The position numbers and the translations under genes were made by a program. Of a stretch of DNA of 64,000 nucleotides, positions 12,901 to 24,503 are shown piece after piece. Below the pieces are notes generated by a model. That model saw nothing but the letters and a program-made list of their open reading frames with translations, made no database searches and was not told the origin of the DNA. The DNA is taken from contig JH720319.1 in NCBI GenBank assembly GCA_000231825.2, forward strand, positions 958,548 to 1,022,547. Direction: 5' to 3'. Position 1 is the first letter of the stretch. Each line of letters opens with the position of its first letter. This stretch comes from Tetrahymena elliotti 4EA. Taxonomy: Eukaryota; Ciliophora; Oligohymenophorea; Hymenostomatida; Tetrahymenidae.

Positions 12901-13835
12901 AGAGGAGCTATCTCGTTCCAGGATCTACTAGAAAAATCATAAACTTCACAAGATGATAGAAGTCCATTAATACCTTCCCCATAAGTGCGCCCGCCTAGTG
13001 CATAAAGTTTTCCATTTTTAAAAGTAAGGCAATGTGTGTATCTAGAATTTTTCATACAAGATAAATAAGAATACGAGTTAGTTATTGGGTTGAATTCAAT
13101 CAGTTCATCGCTTATGTGGTTTTTTTATTTATTAATTCCACCGCTTATATAAATTAGATTATTGGACACTTTTACTACACCCATGTAATCATAAACTTTC
13201 ATTCCAATAGGAGGTTCTTAAAGGCAAAACTATTCTCTATTAGAGTCAAATATTAATATTTCACCTTTTCCATCTTAATTTGCTCCAAACATGTAGAGAA
13301 AATCACTTCTGTTGATATTGTGTACATATTTTTATTCATTTCTTTAAGAAATATCACTTTATCTATTTCCCATAATAATTTTGGCCAGAAATAGATGCTT
13401 ATTCTTATATATGATTTAAATTGTGGCTAAAGTGCCTCCTTCTTGCTAAATAAATTAAAGAGAAAGAAATTTGATATCTCTGTTGTCTTTATGGATGAGT
13501 CTAAAATACTTTTCCTGTAATTCAAAAAGCTCTACTAATATATTGCTCAAGCAGTAAATTAATTGAATTTATTAATATATTTGTGTATTTCTTGATTATT
13601 TGATTATGAATATTTATAAAAAACAAAGTCTTTTTGTTGATATGTAATTATTATCCTACTTGATTTTTATGGTTTAAGTGGTTTTTTGATTTTTGCAGTC
13701 TTTCTTTTTTTATTATTATTACTACTATTATTTTCTTTGCTTGTAAATCCTCAAATTACAATCAATTTAATATAAATAATAAGCAATTTATTCCTTCAAA
13801 TAAATAAGAGAAGACCACAGTATATTACTTTTCAT
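9958..13835 (-). CDS. Kelch-repeat protein, about 1056 aa
   Basis: Three exons: 13835-12838, 12214-10586, 10501-9958; phases consistent. The first intron, 12837-12215, is 623 bp, long for this genome, but the splice rebuilds a kelch strand (HVCGG|FNGN...EKYDES..CW), so it is well supported. Kelch repeats with paired glycines and spaced Y/W (LYALGGRTYG, IYISGGI, FVIFGGN, YILGGDRD) fill about residues 130-440. A roughly 300-residue polar Q/N/K-rich insertion follows (about 440-745). A second kelch block (FYIFG, LFICGGV, YVYALGGRSYG, LYVAGGYGG, ILILGGR, FLLLGGF) runs to near the C terminus. Kelch blades form beta-propellers that bind protein partners; no enzyme or BTB domain was seen. The N-terminal 90 residues, including a TAA/TAG-encoded glutamine run, and the exact start are uncertain. 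Confidence 0.75.
12281..12302. repeat. Perfect 8-bp inverted repeat inside kelch intron
   Basis: AAGCACAA, a 6-nt loop, then TTGTGCTT. The arms are exactly complementary and unusually GC-containing for an intron this AT-rich. It lies close to the 3' splice site of the 623-bp intron. A function is not shown; it could shape the long intron for splicing. Confidence 0.5.
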
Positions 13836-15324
13836 TTACAAATTACTTAATATTTTCCACAATGATAATTTTTCTTTTTAGATTAATATTGTTACTTGTT
13901 TATTTTTGAAAACTTAATTATTGATAGGTAAAGATTATATTCAAAATAAATGTTAATCTTAATCTAATTTTTTGCACATTTCTATTTATTAACAAGTAAA
14001 GTAAACACACGTTTTAATTTCAAGTCATTTTCCCCCTTTTAAAGCTGAAAACCACGAACTTTTATTCAAAAATAGTAATAGTTGTTCTTTCTACTGGAAT
14101 CCAGTTTAGAGAAATAGAAACTTCTCTGAGATGTTGAATTTATTCTTTTAAAATAAAATCTTTAAAAATTTAAAAATATTTAAGATAAATTTTAAATAAG
14201 AAGTATATTTTTTTCTGTAAAATACTATTCTAATACTATTGCGAAATTTAAAAATATATTTTCTATTTACCTTGCAAAGTTATTAATTTACATCGAAAAT
14301 TGTGGATATCAATAATTTAGATTTTAATAGAAAATTATAATATTAAATTATGCAAAATAATGATTTTTCAATAATAATTCTTTTTATTTTTAATTATTAT
14401 TTGTATAATAATTGTTGCTTACATTTTAGAAAATCATATTTAAACAAAATTAATGAAATTAAAATATTTTAAGTTATTACTGCTATTTCATTTTAAGGTA
14501 TGTACACATGGTATCAAAAATTAAAAACTTGTGAAAAAAATATGAAGTCGTAGTAAAAAGCTAAATGTCCTCTTTTTTTAGAAAGTAAATAAAGTAATTC
14601 AATCGAAATAGTTATATTTTATTATTTATAAATCATAGAAATTATATTGTAAAAAGCTTGATACAGTCTAAAGTTTAATTTAAACAATTGCAATTTGAAT
14701 ATTTAAAATCAATCCATAATTGTTTTATTTAAATGTAATTAATATTTAAAAATTAAAAATCTTTTATTTAATAATTTTTTATTTGAAAATTAATAATCTC
14801 ATATTTAAATAAAATATTATTATTTTACTAAAATCAATGGTATATACTTTAAAAATTATTATTTAATTCCATGATATACTTTTTAAAGATAATCTTTTTT
14901 TGTGAAAATGAAAACAATTTTGCTTAAAATAATATGAATAATTTAAAGAAGAAACTTAAAAACATAGAAGTAATGAATTAGTAGAATTAAATAAAATGAT
15001 TTTACTTATTGGAGGAATGAATGAAAAATTCTTGATTTTAAATGAAGAGAACAAAACAAAATAAGGCAAAATAATTTTAAATTGATAAGAATCCATTAAA
15101 GTCATGAAAAGTAATTAATTTATGCATTCTTATTTTAATGTAGAATTTAAAGGGTTATATTTTAAACATATTGTTTAATTATTTTTAATCAATCGAAGCA
15201 ATTAACAGCTATTGAAACAAAATTTTTTAAACTTCTTTAATTAGTTGAAATAAGATTTTACAGGTTATCTCTCAATTAGTCATTTTTAAGTTTATCATAA
15301 TACTAGAAGATAATTTTCAGTAAA
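13836..15324. other. Divergent intergenic region (kelch minus, OSCA plus)
   Basis: About 1.5 kb between two divergently transcribed genes, so it must carry both promoters. Only AT-rich sequence is seen, with no recognisable motif, gene or repeat. Confidence 0.6.
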
Positions 15325-17697
15325 ATGTCAGAGGTACATGCAAACAAGGATAAAGATCTTTCAATACAAATGTTTGAAACTCTTGAAAGCAATACTTATA
15401 AAATAGATGGATAATTAAATTCCTTTAAGAATTTAAATTTTGGATCTTCTTTTGAATCTCCATTTCCTATTGATAATCAAAGTGTGAAAAAAAAAGGAAG
15501 ATTATCGCAATATAATTCCAAATTGGATAATAGTAATATAAATTGTAGCGATGTTAGTTATTATAACCCATATTTGATTCCTCCAAATTGGGAATTAGCT
15601 GTATTACATAAATAAGCTACCTAGGTGGGTATACCTAGAAAATAATTTGATAAACCATTCAAAAATAATGAGATTTGTATGTGTTGTGGATTTTAGCTGA
15701 ATAAGAAATAAATTAATATGATGGATAGTTATATGCACCTTTCTTTTCTTGGTTCAGGTTATCCCTTATTTTTTAGTTTTGCAAAATACTGTATTTACAT
15801 ACTTGCTACAATTCTAATTACTTCTGGCTTATATAATTTATGGACAAATTATGAGGGAGATTATTGTATTACTAAAAAATAAATGAAGCCAGGGATTACT
15901 TATGTGTGCTAGGCAGATTATATTTCATCTTTATCAATTATAAATAAAGCAAATAATGAAAAAGCAATAGCAATACAAAACATTTTGAATTTAATTGCAA
16001 CAATATTTTTAATTGTTCTTTGTGTATTTTATAGAACTGAATAAAAGTAAATAGATTTTGATGTGGATACAGAGGAAATCACCCCTGCAGATTATACAAT
16101 TATGGCAAAGGGTATTCCCTAACATATATCTGAATAAGAACTCAAAGAATAACTGGCGAGCTTTAAAAAAGATGGAGAAGATGAAGATCCTCTTAAAATA
16201 GTTGACATTTGTTATGTCTACAATATAGAACATGTAAAAAAGGTAGAATAAGAAATTCAATAATTAATTGAATAAAAGAAATAAGAACTTAATGATATAA
16301 ATGAAAATTCAGAAAGGTTTAAAGATATTTCAAATGAATGGGATGATAAAATTTATTTCCATCTCTTAAAAGATATAACCTATTTAAAATGTGTAAAAGA
16401 TGATAAAACTTAATTCACTGGCTATGCATTTGTATCTTTTGAAACAGAACATGATAAGCACTCTGTCTTGTAAAGTACAGATAAAACGTTTTGGGAAGCA
16501 ATTTATGACCATTTCTTTTCTATGGCTCCTGAATTTAGTGAATTTAAATTAAATAAAAATGGTGATGCTATTCTTGTTACTGAATCTCCTGAGCCATCTG
16601 ACATTATTTGGGAAAATTTGACTATGAAAGATAGTTAAAAATCAGGAATCAGAAAAATTACATTTTATGCCACTATTGCTCTCATTCTTGTCTGTGCCTA
16701 CATAATTTATTTACTAAATTAGTATTAAAATAACAGCTAAAATGAAGAAGGAGAAGGTGATGATCTATCATTTAGTGATTAAATACTTTAACAGTTCTCA
16801 TTCAATAACTTAATAACCTCAATTGCAATTATATTTATTAATAATTTTATTATTACTCTTATATTTACTTATTTTGTCAGAATAGAGTGCTATAATACAC
16901 ATACAAACTATAATGTATAACTTGCTAAAAGGCTTACTGTTGCTCTATTTGTTAATAGTGCCTTAGTAATTACATTTATTAGTTTTTTTGTTACATAGAA
17001 CGTTTTTAAAAAAGGCGGGCTAGTATATACTGCTTTTTATTACTTTTTGATAGATATATCTTTTAACATTATATCTTCTTTTATAGATGAGGATTATTAT
17101 TGGTATTTAATTAAAAAATGGTGGTATTATAGAAAAGGAAAAAAAAGTAGAATAACCTAATTAGAAGCTAATGAATTATTTCAACTACCCAGTCATAAAA
17201 TCGAAATGTGCTATGCTGAGCTTATGAATAATATGTATATATGTGTATTTTTTTCCTCTGCTATTCCTATAGGATTGGTCTTCTAATTATTTGGAATCTT
17301 TGTTTACTATTGGATAACACTTTATATATTAATTCGAAACAAAAGAGTTGATTGTTAAATAAGTGCTACTTTATCACTAGAAATGACAAGTTTTTTAGAA
17401 ATGCTGATTCCTACATATTCAATTTCCTGTGCTTTATTTGAATATAGTGCTATGTAATCTGTCTCAACAATATAAATTATTACAATAGCTATTAGTGTTT
17501 TATTTTCAGCTGTTCCTGTTTAAGTTATTTTAGAATATGTAATAGATTTTGAATTATAGGTTGAAGAGAAAAACTATTCAAATGCAATATATCAATTTGC
17601 CTCCACATATAAGAAAGATAACCCTTATACTCTTTTTGAAAGAAAGTACCTTCCAAAAAAGTATAGAGATGAATCTAAAATTTAGCTAGATTTTTGA
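15325..17697 (+). CDS. OSCA/TMEM63 (CSC1-like) channel, 790 aa, intronless
   Basis: One uninterrupted frame, ATG 15325 to TGA 17697. It is a clear paralogue of the 2233-5876 gene: same N-terminal Cys pair (CMCC), early helix, cytosolic domain from ADYTIMAKGIPQH to TGYAFVSFETE, then the PEPSDIIWENL segment that precedes the TM core in OSCA/TMEM63 proteins, and hydrophobic helices including ITFYATIALILVCAYIIYLL. It lacks the paralogue's Q/N-rich tail and has a more typical family length. It is transcribed divergently from the kelch gene. The lack of any intron, against nine in the paralogue, suggests intron loss or retroposition. Channel activity is inferred from the family. Confidence 0.88.
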
Positions 17698-18406
17698 TAT
17701 TTCTTTCTAAGGAGATATTAATAAAAAATATGAATTTCACAAATAAAATTTTATTTAATTAATCAATTTTAAATTAATTAAAATAAATAATTTTATAGTA
17801 TTTTTATCTAATCAAAATCAATTTGTAATTATTCTTAACAATTTTCATGGGTAGAAATACCTTGTAATAATTATTAATTTATTTCCTGCATGTAAAGCAC
17901 TAAAAATGTATATAGATTATTATTACCAAATCTTACTTTTTTCTTTTTAATAAATGAAATTATTTTAAATAAATTAGAATTAAAATTTTATTCAAAAAAA
18001 AAACATAATAAAGAATTTTCTGTAAATGTTTGTTAAGCTTTTTGATTAAAAATGTTTGTAATAAATAAAAAATAAAATATACTGACCATAAATAAACAAA
18101 AGTATTCGTTTCTTTTGATTATTATAAATTTGAAAAGAATTTTTTAAATTTAAGAATACAAAAATGAAAATAGATGATGAAAAAACAAAGCAAATTAGGT
18201 TTATTTGTTAAATATTCAAATGAATATCTCAAGATGTCATTATTTGTGAGCTTTTACTATTATTTTTGCATAAATTTGCATATTGTTTGTTTTAATAGCA
18301 TTAATTTAATTAACTTTTTTTGAAAAATTAACTGTGAATTCTTCTAATTAACTTTATATCTAATAATTAATAAAAAGGCTTTAATATATAATTGCTAAAA
18401 TATAAA
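17698..18406. other. Gene-free spacer between two plus-strand genes
   Basis: About 0.7 kb of AT-rich sequence holding the 3' flank of the channel gene and the promoter of the coiled-coil gene. Nothing else is seen. Confidence 0.6.
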
Positions 18407-21400
18407 ATGAGTTCTGAGACTATAAATAACAGCTCAAGTGCTAGTTAGAATAATAATAAATCATTTGAAAAAATTCCTTTATAAGTAGACTCTTCTATTG
18501 ATAATAAGTCCAAAGATTTCTAAGCTAGACAATCCAATGATAATCTTACAAAATCAACTGCCCTTGAGCTCAAGTTAACAGAAGAAATTCATATGTTAAA
18601 AAAATAGGTAATTGATAAAGATCATTCTCTTACGAGATATGAATATTCGTTTTTGTTGCTTATTATTGATTCATAGAAAATATTAATATATTTTATAATA
18701 GATGAATCAAAAGGAGAATGAATCGAAGAAAGATAAAGCTGTTTTGGAATAGAATATTGACTTACTTAAGCTTTAAATTCAAGAATATAAAAAAAGGGAG
18801 GAGAACTTAAAGAAAATGAATGAAACAATAATGAATTCATTGAACGATATAGCAAATTAAGGAAATAATGTAAATGTTTTTTAAAAATTAACCTATTAAC
18901 TTTTTGTTTTTTTAGAGCAAGATTTTCAAAGAGATATAACTTAACTATGAGCAACACAATAAAGAATTAGTTGAATCAAGGACAAAGTTATAGCTAACTA
19001 TTAACAATCTTGAAAATGAAGTAAGTTAACTAAATAGAGTCATTTTTCCAAATTAATCAATGTTAATTATTAGAATAGAGTTTTGAAAGATTAATTGAAT
19101 GAAATGAAATTATAAATGAAAGATTTGGAAATAGCTGTTGAAAAAGAAAGAATGAATAATGAAAGAGCTTTAGAAGCAAACTACTTGGATAGAACTTAAA
19201 TGGAAAATGACCTTCAAAAGTAGCATTTAATTACTGAAGAAGTTTATTCAAAAGAAAAGTTAGCTTTAGAAGCTAAATACTAAGAGTTAACCCATACTAA
19301 AGACTAGTAAATGTTAGAGCAAAGAGAAAAATATGAAGAAAAAATTAGACTTTTGCAAGCAAATTTTGAAAAGGTTTATTTTTAAATTTAATAATTTTTA
19401 GATTATAAATATAAATAAAAGAGAGTGTTATTTTCTTGCTTTTTCATAGTAAATTAATTATAAATCGTTATTTACTATCACCAAAATAATTTGCAGTTGA
19501 AATCGCTTTAGATTAATTCAAATCTTCATTCATTAATTTTGAAAATTTTAAATCAAAATCAAGCAATCTAAATATTTTTCAATATACTTTAAAATAAAAA
19601 TATAGGAAAAAAATGCTCTTGAACAAAGAATTCAAAAGAACCTTAATACTATACGCAAATATTAAACTCATATTGAATAGAATGCAAGTATGAATTAATC
19701 AACACTTCTAGGTAATCAGAGCAAAATGGATATATCTTGTATCAAAACAGAATCAGATATTGAAGTAAATTAATATTTTTTTTAAATGAATCATTTAAAT
19801 TATTTTTATTTTTAGTTAAGATCAGAGATCCTCAAAATAAACAATGAAAAAGCTAAAATTAATCTTGATCTATAGCATTAAATCTAACAAACATATTAAA
19901 AGGATGAATAAATCATCAAACTTTAACAAAAAATAACTGAATAAAACAAATAGCTGGAAGAGCTTAAGTAATTTTTTTAATTTTTTAATTTTTATCAATT
20001 ATTTTATTTAATCCAGCCAAAAATTATCTTTTTATGAGGCAAATGGTGACAGCTCTTCAAGAACTTTTGTTTCTAATAATAACCTTTAAATCTAAAGAGA
20101 TATTTAATCAACACCTCAAGTCGACAAATTAGTAAAATAGAATAATTTCAACTCTTCCGATTTTTATTATTTTTTTAAAAGCAATAAAGCCCAATTTAAA
20201 TTAACCGTAGTACCTGCAGCATCAATCGTACTTAAAGAAGTGTTTCAAACAATATTTAGGCTTTAAATAATCAAAACATGCCTCTATAGACTCAAAACAA
20301 AACTTTAAGAGATTCTATGAAACAAAGTTTGATAAAACAAAGAATATCAAACAATAATTACAACAATGCATTATTAGATTGTATTGATGACTCTAAAACA
20401 ATGAATGTCTATCAATCATAAATGAATTAAAATGGATTATCTGAAATTCAATAGCAAGAATATGATAACTCTCTTGAAAATATTGCTATCTAATCATATC
20501 CTCAAATATAGACTAACTAGATGTTTAATAATACTTAAGTTTAATAATAATTACCCAATAATGTATATTTGCAATTGTAATAATAATTCCTTAAGAGCTA
20601 AGATGGTAGTATATTACAAGATACTTAATAGCAATAGCAATTATATGCATTATAGTAATCATAAAATAACATCTTTAATTAAAGTTAAATAATGAACAAT
20701 TATGTTTAACCTTTCTAACATTAAACTGAGAATGATGATACTCCTTAGTTAAATAACTAATACTGTACTCAAGTTATTCTTTAACCTTTAGAAGGTTAGC
20801 TATTTACTCCTAATTAAGAAAAATATGTAAACTTCAACAATAATCAATAGGAGATAGATGTTTTCAGCTAAAAGTTTATTCATCAAAACAATATTCAGGT
20901 ACAAAAAATAGTAATTAGAGTATTATTTAATTTCAAATTTTTAACAAAATAGGAATTTAGTGATAATTAAAATGAAAGCAGAAAAAGGGCAAAGAAGAGT
21001 TTGCATGATTAAGAAAACAGGAATTAATCTCCAATTATGAATGGATATTACAATAATTTGAATACTAAGAGTATCTAGAAAAATAGAAATTAAAATACCT
21101 CACCTATGATTATGAATGATATCAATGCAGAAATGATGTAATAGGAAAGATGCTTACAAAATATTACTAATCAAAGCTAATTCTTATAGAGAAATCCTAG
21201 CAATAATAACTTAAATAATAACTACAAAACTCTGCTCCTCTGTGAGAATTGTGGTTAATGTTTTATGCCTAATGATTTAGTAGATCACATGGCACAGTGT
21301 AATTCCTAAGTTTAGTAGCATTTAAATATGACTTAGCAATAACTCAACTAAACTCAACATTAATAATCTATGATTTTGGATAAGACTTAACTTCTATAAC

Positions 21401-22122
21401 AATAACAGTAACAATCAGATGAATAAAGTGAAAATTTTTATAAAATAATAAATAATTTGAACTATGAAAAATAATTAGTTGAACAAAAGTTATTAATTTT
21501 AGAGAATCATTTGAAAAATAGTGAGAATGCTAATGGTATAGTTGCATAAGACCGTGACCGCTTAAAATAAGAATTAGACAATATAATGCTTGAACTTGGT
21601 AAGGCTAAGATGAGTTAAGTAGTGCAAAATGAAGAGTAAGTAGCTTGCACAGTTGCTTTGAAAAATGAAATCAAATTTTTGATCAACAAATTGCTTAAAG
21701 CTAAAGGGAAACTGTCTGAAAATAACACAACTGCTAATCTAAATTAGACATAAAATTTGGAAAACATATCATATTTTAATGATCAATTTAATTAGTCCAA
21801 TAGTTAATTCAATCCTAAGTAAAACTAAAATAGAAAAGATTACTCTTCCTTTTCTATCAAAGGCTGTGTGGATTTTAATACCTACTAAAATAACATAAAC
21901 TAATCGCAATGTTTAATAGATTCCACATGCCTTAGAGAATCAAATATAATGAATCCAAATATAAATAAAAGTATTAATTTTGATTAAAACTAATACTACA
22001 ATCAAAACTAAGGTAAATAAATTAATATGTAATAAAACATGAATCATGTCAAGAAGTCATAATAGTTTAACTAAAGATCAATAAATAATATTTCTAATGT
22101 CTCCTAAAACAGCTACTTTTGA
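18407..22122 (+). CDS. Coiled-coil, Q/N-rich protein with C2HC zinc finger
   Basis: Nine exons: 18407-18607, 18702-18869, 18916-19020, 19074-19373, 19606-19764, 19816-19967, 20017-20131, 20182-20898, 20953-22122; total 1028 residues, phases consistent. After a Ser/Asn-rich start, residues about 50-385 are heptad-rich charged coiled coil (LNEMKLQMKDLEIAVEKE, KYEEKIRLLQANFEK, INLDLQHQIQQTYQK). The middle is Q/N-rich, much of it encoded by TAA/TAG. A zinc-knuckle-like segment CENCGQCF...HMAQC near residues 735-760 gives C-x2-C...H-x3-C, the C2HC finger often found in cytoskeletal and ciliary proteins. Another coiled coil follows (QLVEQKLLILENHLK). Role unknown; a structural or basal-body protein is a guess. 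First-exon acceptor choice is moderately certain. Confidence 0.7.
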
Positions 22123-22897
22123 TTAAATTTGAACCTTTTATATTATTTATTTTATGTTAATGAGATATTAAATGTTGAATTTACTTTACTTATTTTAGCT
22201 AATTTATCAAATTTTATTAAACTAACAAAGATAAAATACTGTATTCAATCAAGCTTTAGAACTTCATAATTTAATTCTGGATGAATAAATAAGTTATTAA
22301 TAAAAAGAGATGCTTAAACCTAAATTTAACCAAATATCTGTTAATTTAAATTATATTATATTTTTAATAATTGCGAAGGGGTTACATTAACCCCATATAA
22401 AATATATCTCCTATTTTACTTAGCTTTTGCTAGTAAGATCACTACATATCTCTTTTGGATTAAATGCTCTTTGCCAAATTTTTAATTTAATTTCTTTGTT
22501 ATTATTTTGAAACTAAAAATTAATAGTATTTTACCATTTTACTTATCAATTTTGTGAATAAATTGAAAAATTCTATACGAATTGGTGATCAAAGTAATTT
22601 TATCCAATAGTTTCTTGAATAGAGAGATCAGTATATTGATTCATTAATGAAAATATTTTTTTAAAATTAATTCAAGAAAAGAATCAAAATAAAATATTTT
22701 GTAAATTATGAATATATTTATTTAAAAATAAGAAAATATTCATAAATAATTCTATTTGATAATAAAATAAATAATTTTAAGATATGTTTTATGTTTAAAA
22801 AGTAATTAATTTAATATCTATTTGATTTGCTTTGAAAGCTTTTATACACATTTTAAGTATAAGATATATTATATAAAAAATAAAATTGATATCAACT
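22123..22897. other. Convergent intergenic region
   Basis: Separates the 3' ends of the coiled-coil gene (plus) and NFU1 (minus). It holds the telomere-unit hairpin at 22378-22394; otherwise AT-rich with no gene. Confidence 0.6.
22378..22394. repeat. Perfect GGGGTTA-CAT-TAACCCC inverted repeat
   Basis: Seven-base arms around a 3-nt loop. Each arm contains one telomere repeat unit (GGGGTT / AACCCC). It is very GC-rich for this background and sits between two convergent genes. It could be a transcription end signal, a protein site, or chance. Confidence 0.6.
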
Positions 22898-23575
22898 TCA
22901 AGCAGTAGATTTCTTTTCAGGTTATTCATTCTCACCATAATCTACACTTTCAACTCCATTAACTTCAGGTACATAGTGCATTATCATTTTTTCTATACCT
23001 TGCTTTAAAGTTACTTGAGAACTTGGGCATCCACTGCAAGAACCCATCATTGTTAATGTGACAATACCTGAAGCTTCATCAAAATTTCTGTAGATAACAT
23101 CACCACCATCATCCTAAACTAAAGGTCTAATACGTGTATCTATAATTTCTTTAATCATTTAAACAGCTTCGCTGTCGTCGTCTTTAATTTTTGTATCTTC
23201 TCTTTCTGGTTCGTCAGTAAAAAGTGGAGTATTTCCAGTAAATTATTCAGTAATTAATGAAAATATTTATGGTTTTAACTCATTCCAATCAGCCTCTTCT
23301 TTTTTAGAGATAGAAATGTAATCTTTTCCATAAAAAACTCTATTAACTCCATCAACAGTGAAAAGTTTTTTTGCTAATGGTGAAACATGAGCATATCTAG
23401 CAGCTATAAAATCTAAAGTTGTACCATCATTCATGACAGTTTTTCCACTAGGAACAAACTTTAAAAAGTTAGGATTAGGTGTTGATTTAGCCTAAATAAA
23501 TAAATTCATCAAATTTTTAAAACTTAATGAGTTGAACTACTTCAACAAAAGTTAGTTAGATCTATGACCAATCAT
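22898..23575 (-). CDS. NFU1: NFU1-type mitochondrial Fe-S cluster scaffold
   Basis: Single exon, 225 residues. Residues 1-30 are a basic, hydroxylated presequence without acidic residues (start IGHRSNQLLLK), consistent with mitochondrial import. Next comes the Nfu N-terminal domain, starting [19 protein letters not shown] and including [19 protein letters not shown]. The C-terminal NifU domain follows ([19 protein letters not shown]) with the cluster-binding C-x2-C in GSCSGCPSS near residue 180, then [12 protein letters not shown]. The family carries a 4Fe-4S cluster bridged by these cysteines in a dimer and hands it to lipoate synthase and respiratory complex clients. Length and motif order are normal and complete. 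It is convergent with the coiled-coil gene. Confidence 0.95.
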
Positions 23576-24503
23576 GTTAATTTTTCTTTTTATAATTATA
23601 TTACAAATAAATTAAATCTTTAATATTTAATTATATATGTGACTCTTTCTTTTATTGAATAAATTAATAAAATATGTACTTAAAGTTACTATCAATCAAA
23701 TCAATCACAAAATTAAAAGTTTCCAATTCATTCTTTTTCTTTAAAAAATAATTTATATCATTTAAATAAGGAATTAATTTTAGAAAATTTTCATGAAATT
23801 TCTTTTTTTTTGCAAAAATCTAATCCAAAATTGGGTTTCAAAAGAGTTTCTATTCTTATAATTTTGATTAAATGCAAAACATTTAGACTTTTAGATTTTA
23901 ATATTGTAATGTTTATAAATTATGTAGATTTGTTATAAGTATTATTATATTGAATTTTAATGTGAGGATTGTTATTTTAAAAAACAACAAATTTTTTTAA
24001 AAAAATTATAATATTCAATCATATAATTTAACATGAAGAATAAACTTATATTAAATTAATAATAAATTTAGATGTAAAGTAAAAGCTAATATACTTTCTA
24101 ATAAGAATTTCTAAAGAAATCTAAATTTGGCATACAATTACTTGATAATTAATTATATTTATCTATAGAACTTAATAGGAATTATTTGATTGAATATTTT
24201 ATAATTAAGTACCAATAAAACCATTTTTTAATCTAATTTTATTTTATATAACAAAATTTTTAATTAATTAACATGTCTTTATTATTAATCATAAGGATAG
24301 GCTTGGAAGTCCCTAAAATTTAAGTATTTTTGTTAGAAGCATTTTATAAATCAGGATCTAAATCTAACTCATTCAAAATTTTAAATAATTATTTTTAAAA
24401 AGTGCGCTAAAAAATAAGAAATTAATTATTAAATTAAATTTTAATAATAATTCGATTCTTAATGTTATCTTCACTTATCTCATATTTCAGAAAAATTTCT
24501 ATT
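23576..24503. other. Divergent intergenic region (NFU1 minus, helicase plus)
   Basis: About 0.9 kb of AT-rich sequence containing both promoters. No gene, repeat or motif was recognised. Confidence 0.6.

Noticed and set aside
20432..20692. Plus-strand frame inside the coiled-coil gene
   Set aside because: Shadow of the Q-rich exon, which is read in another frame through TAA/TAG codons.
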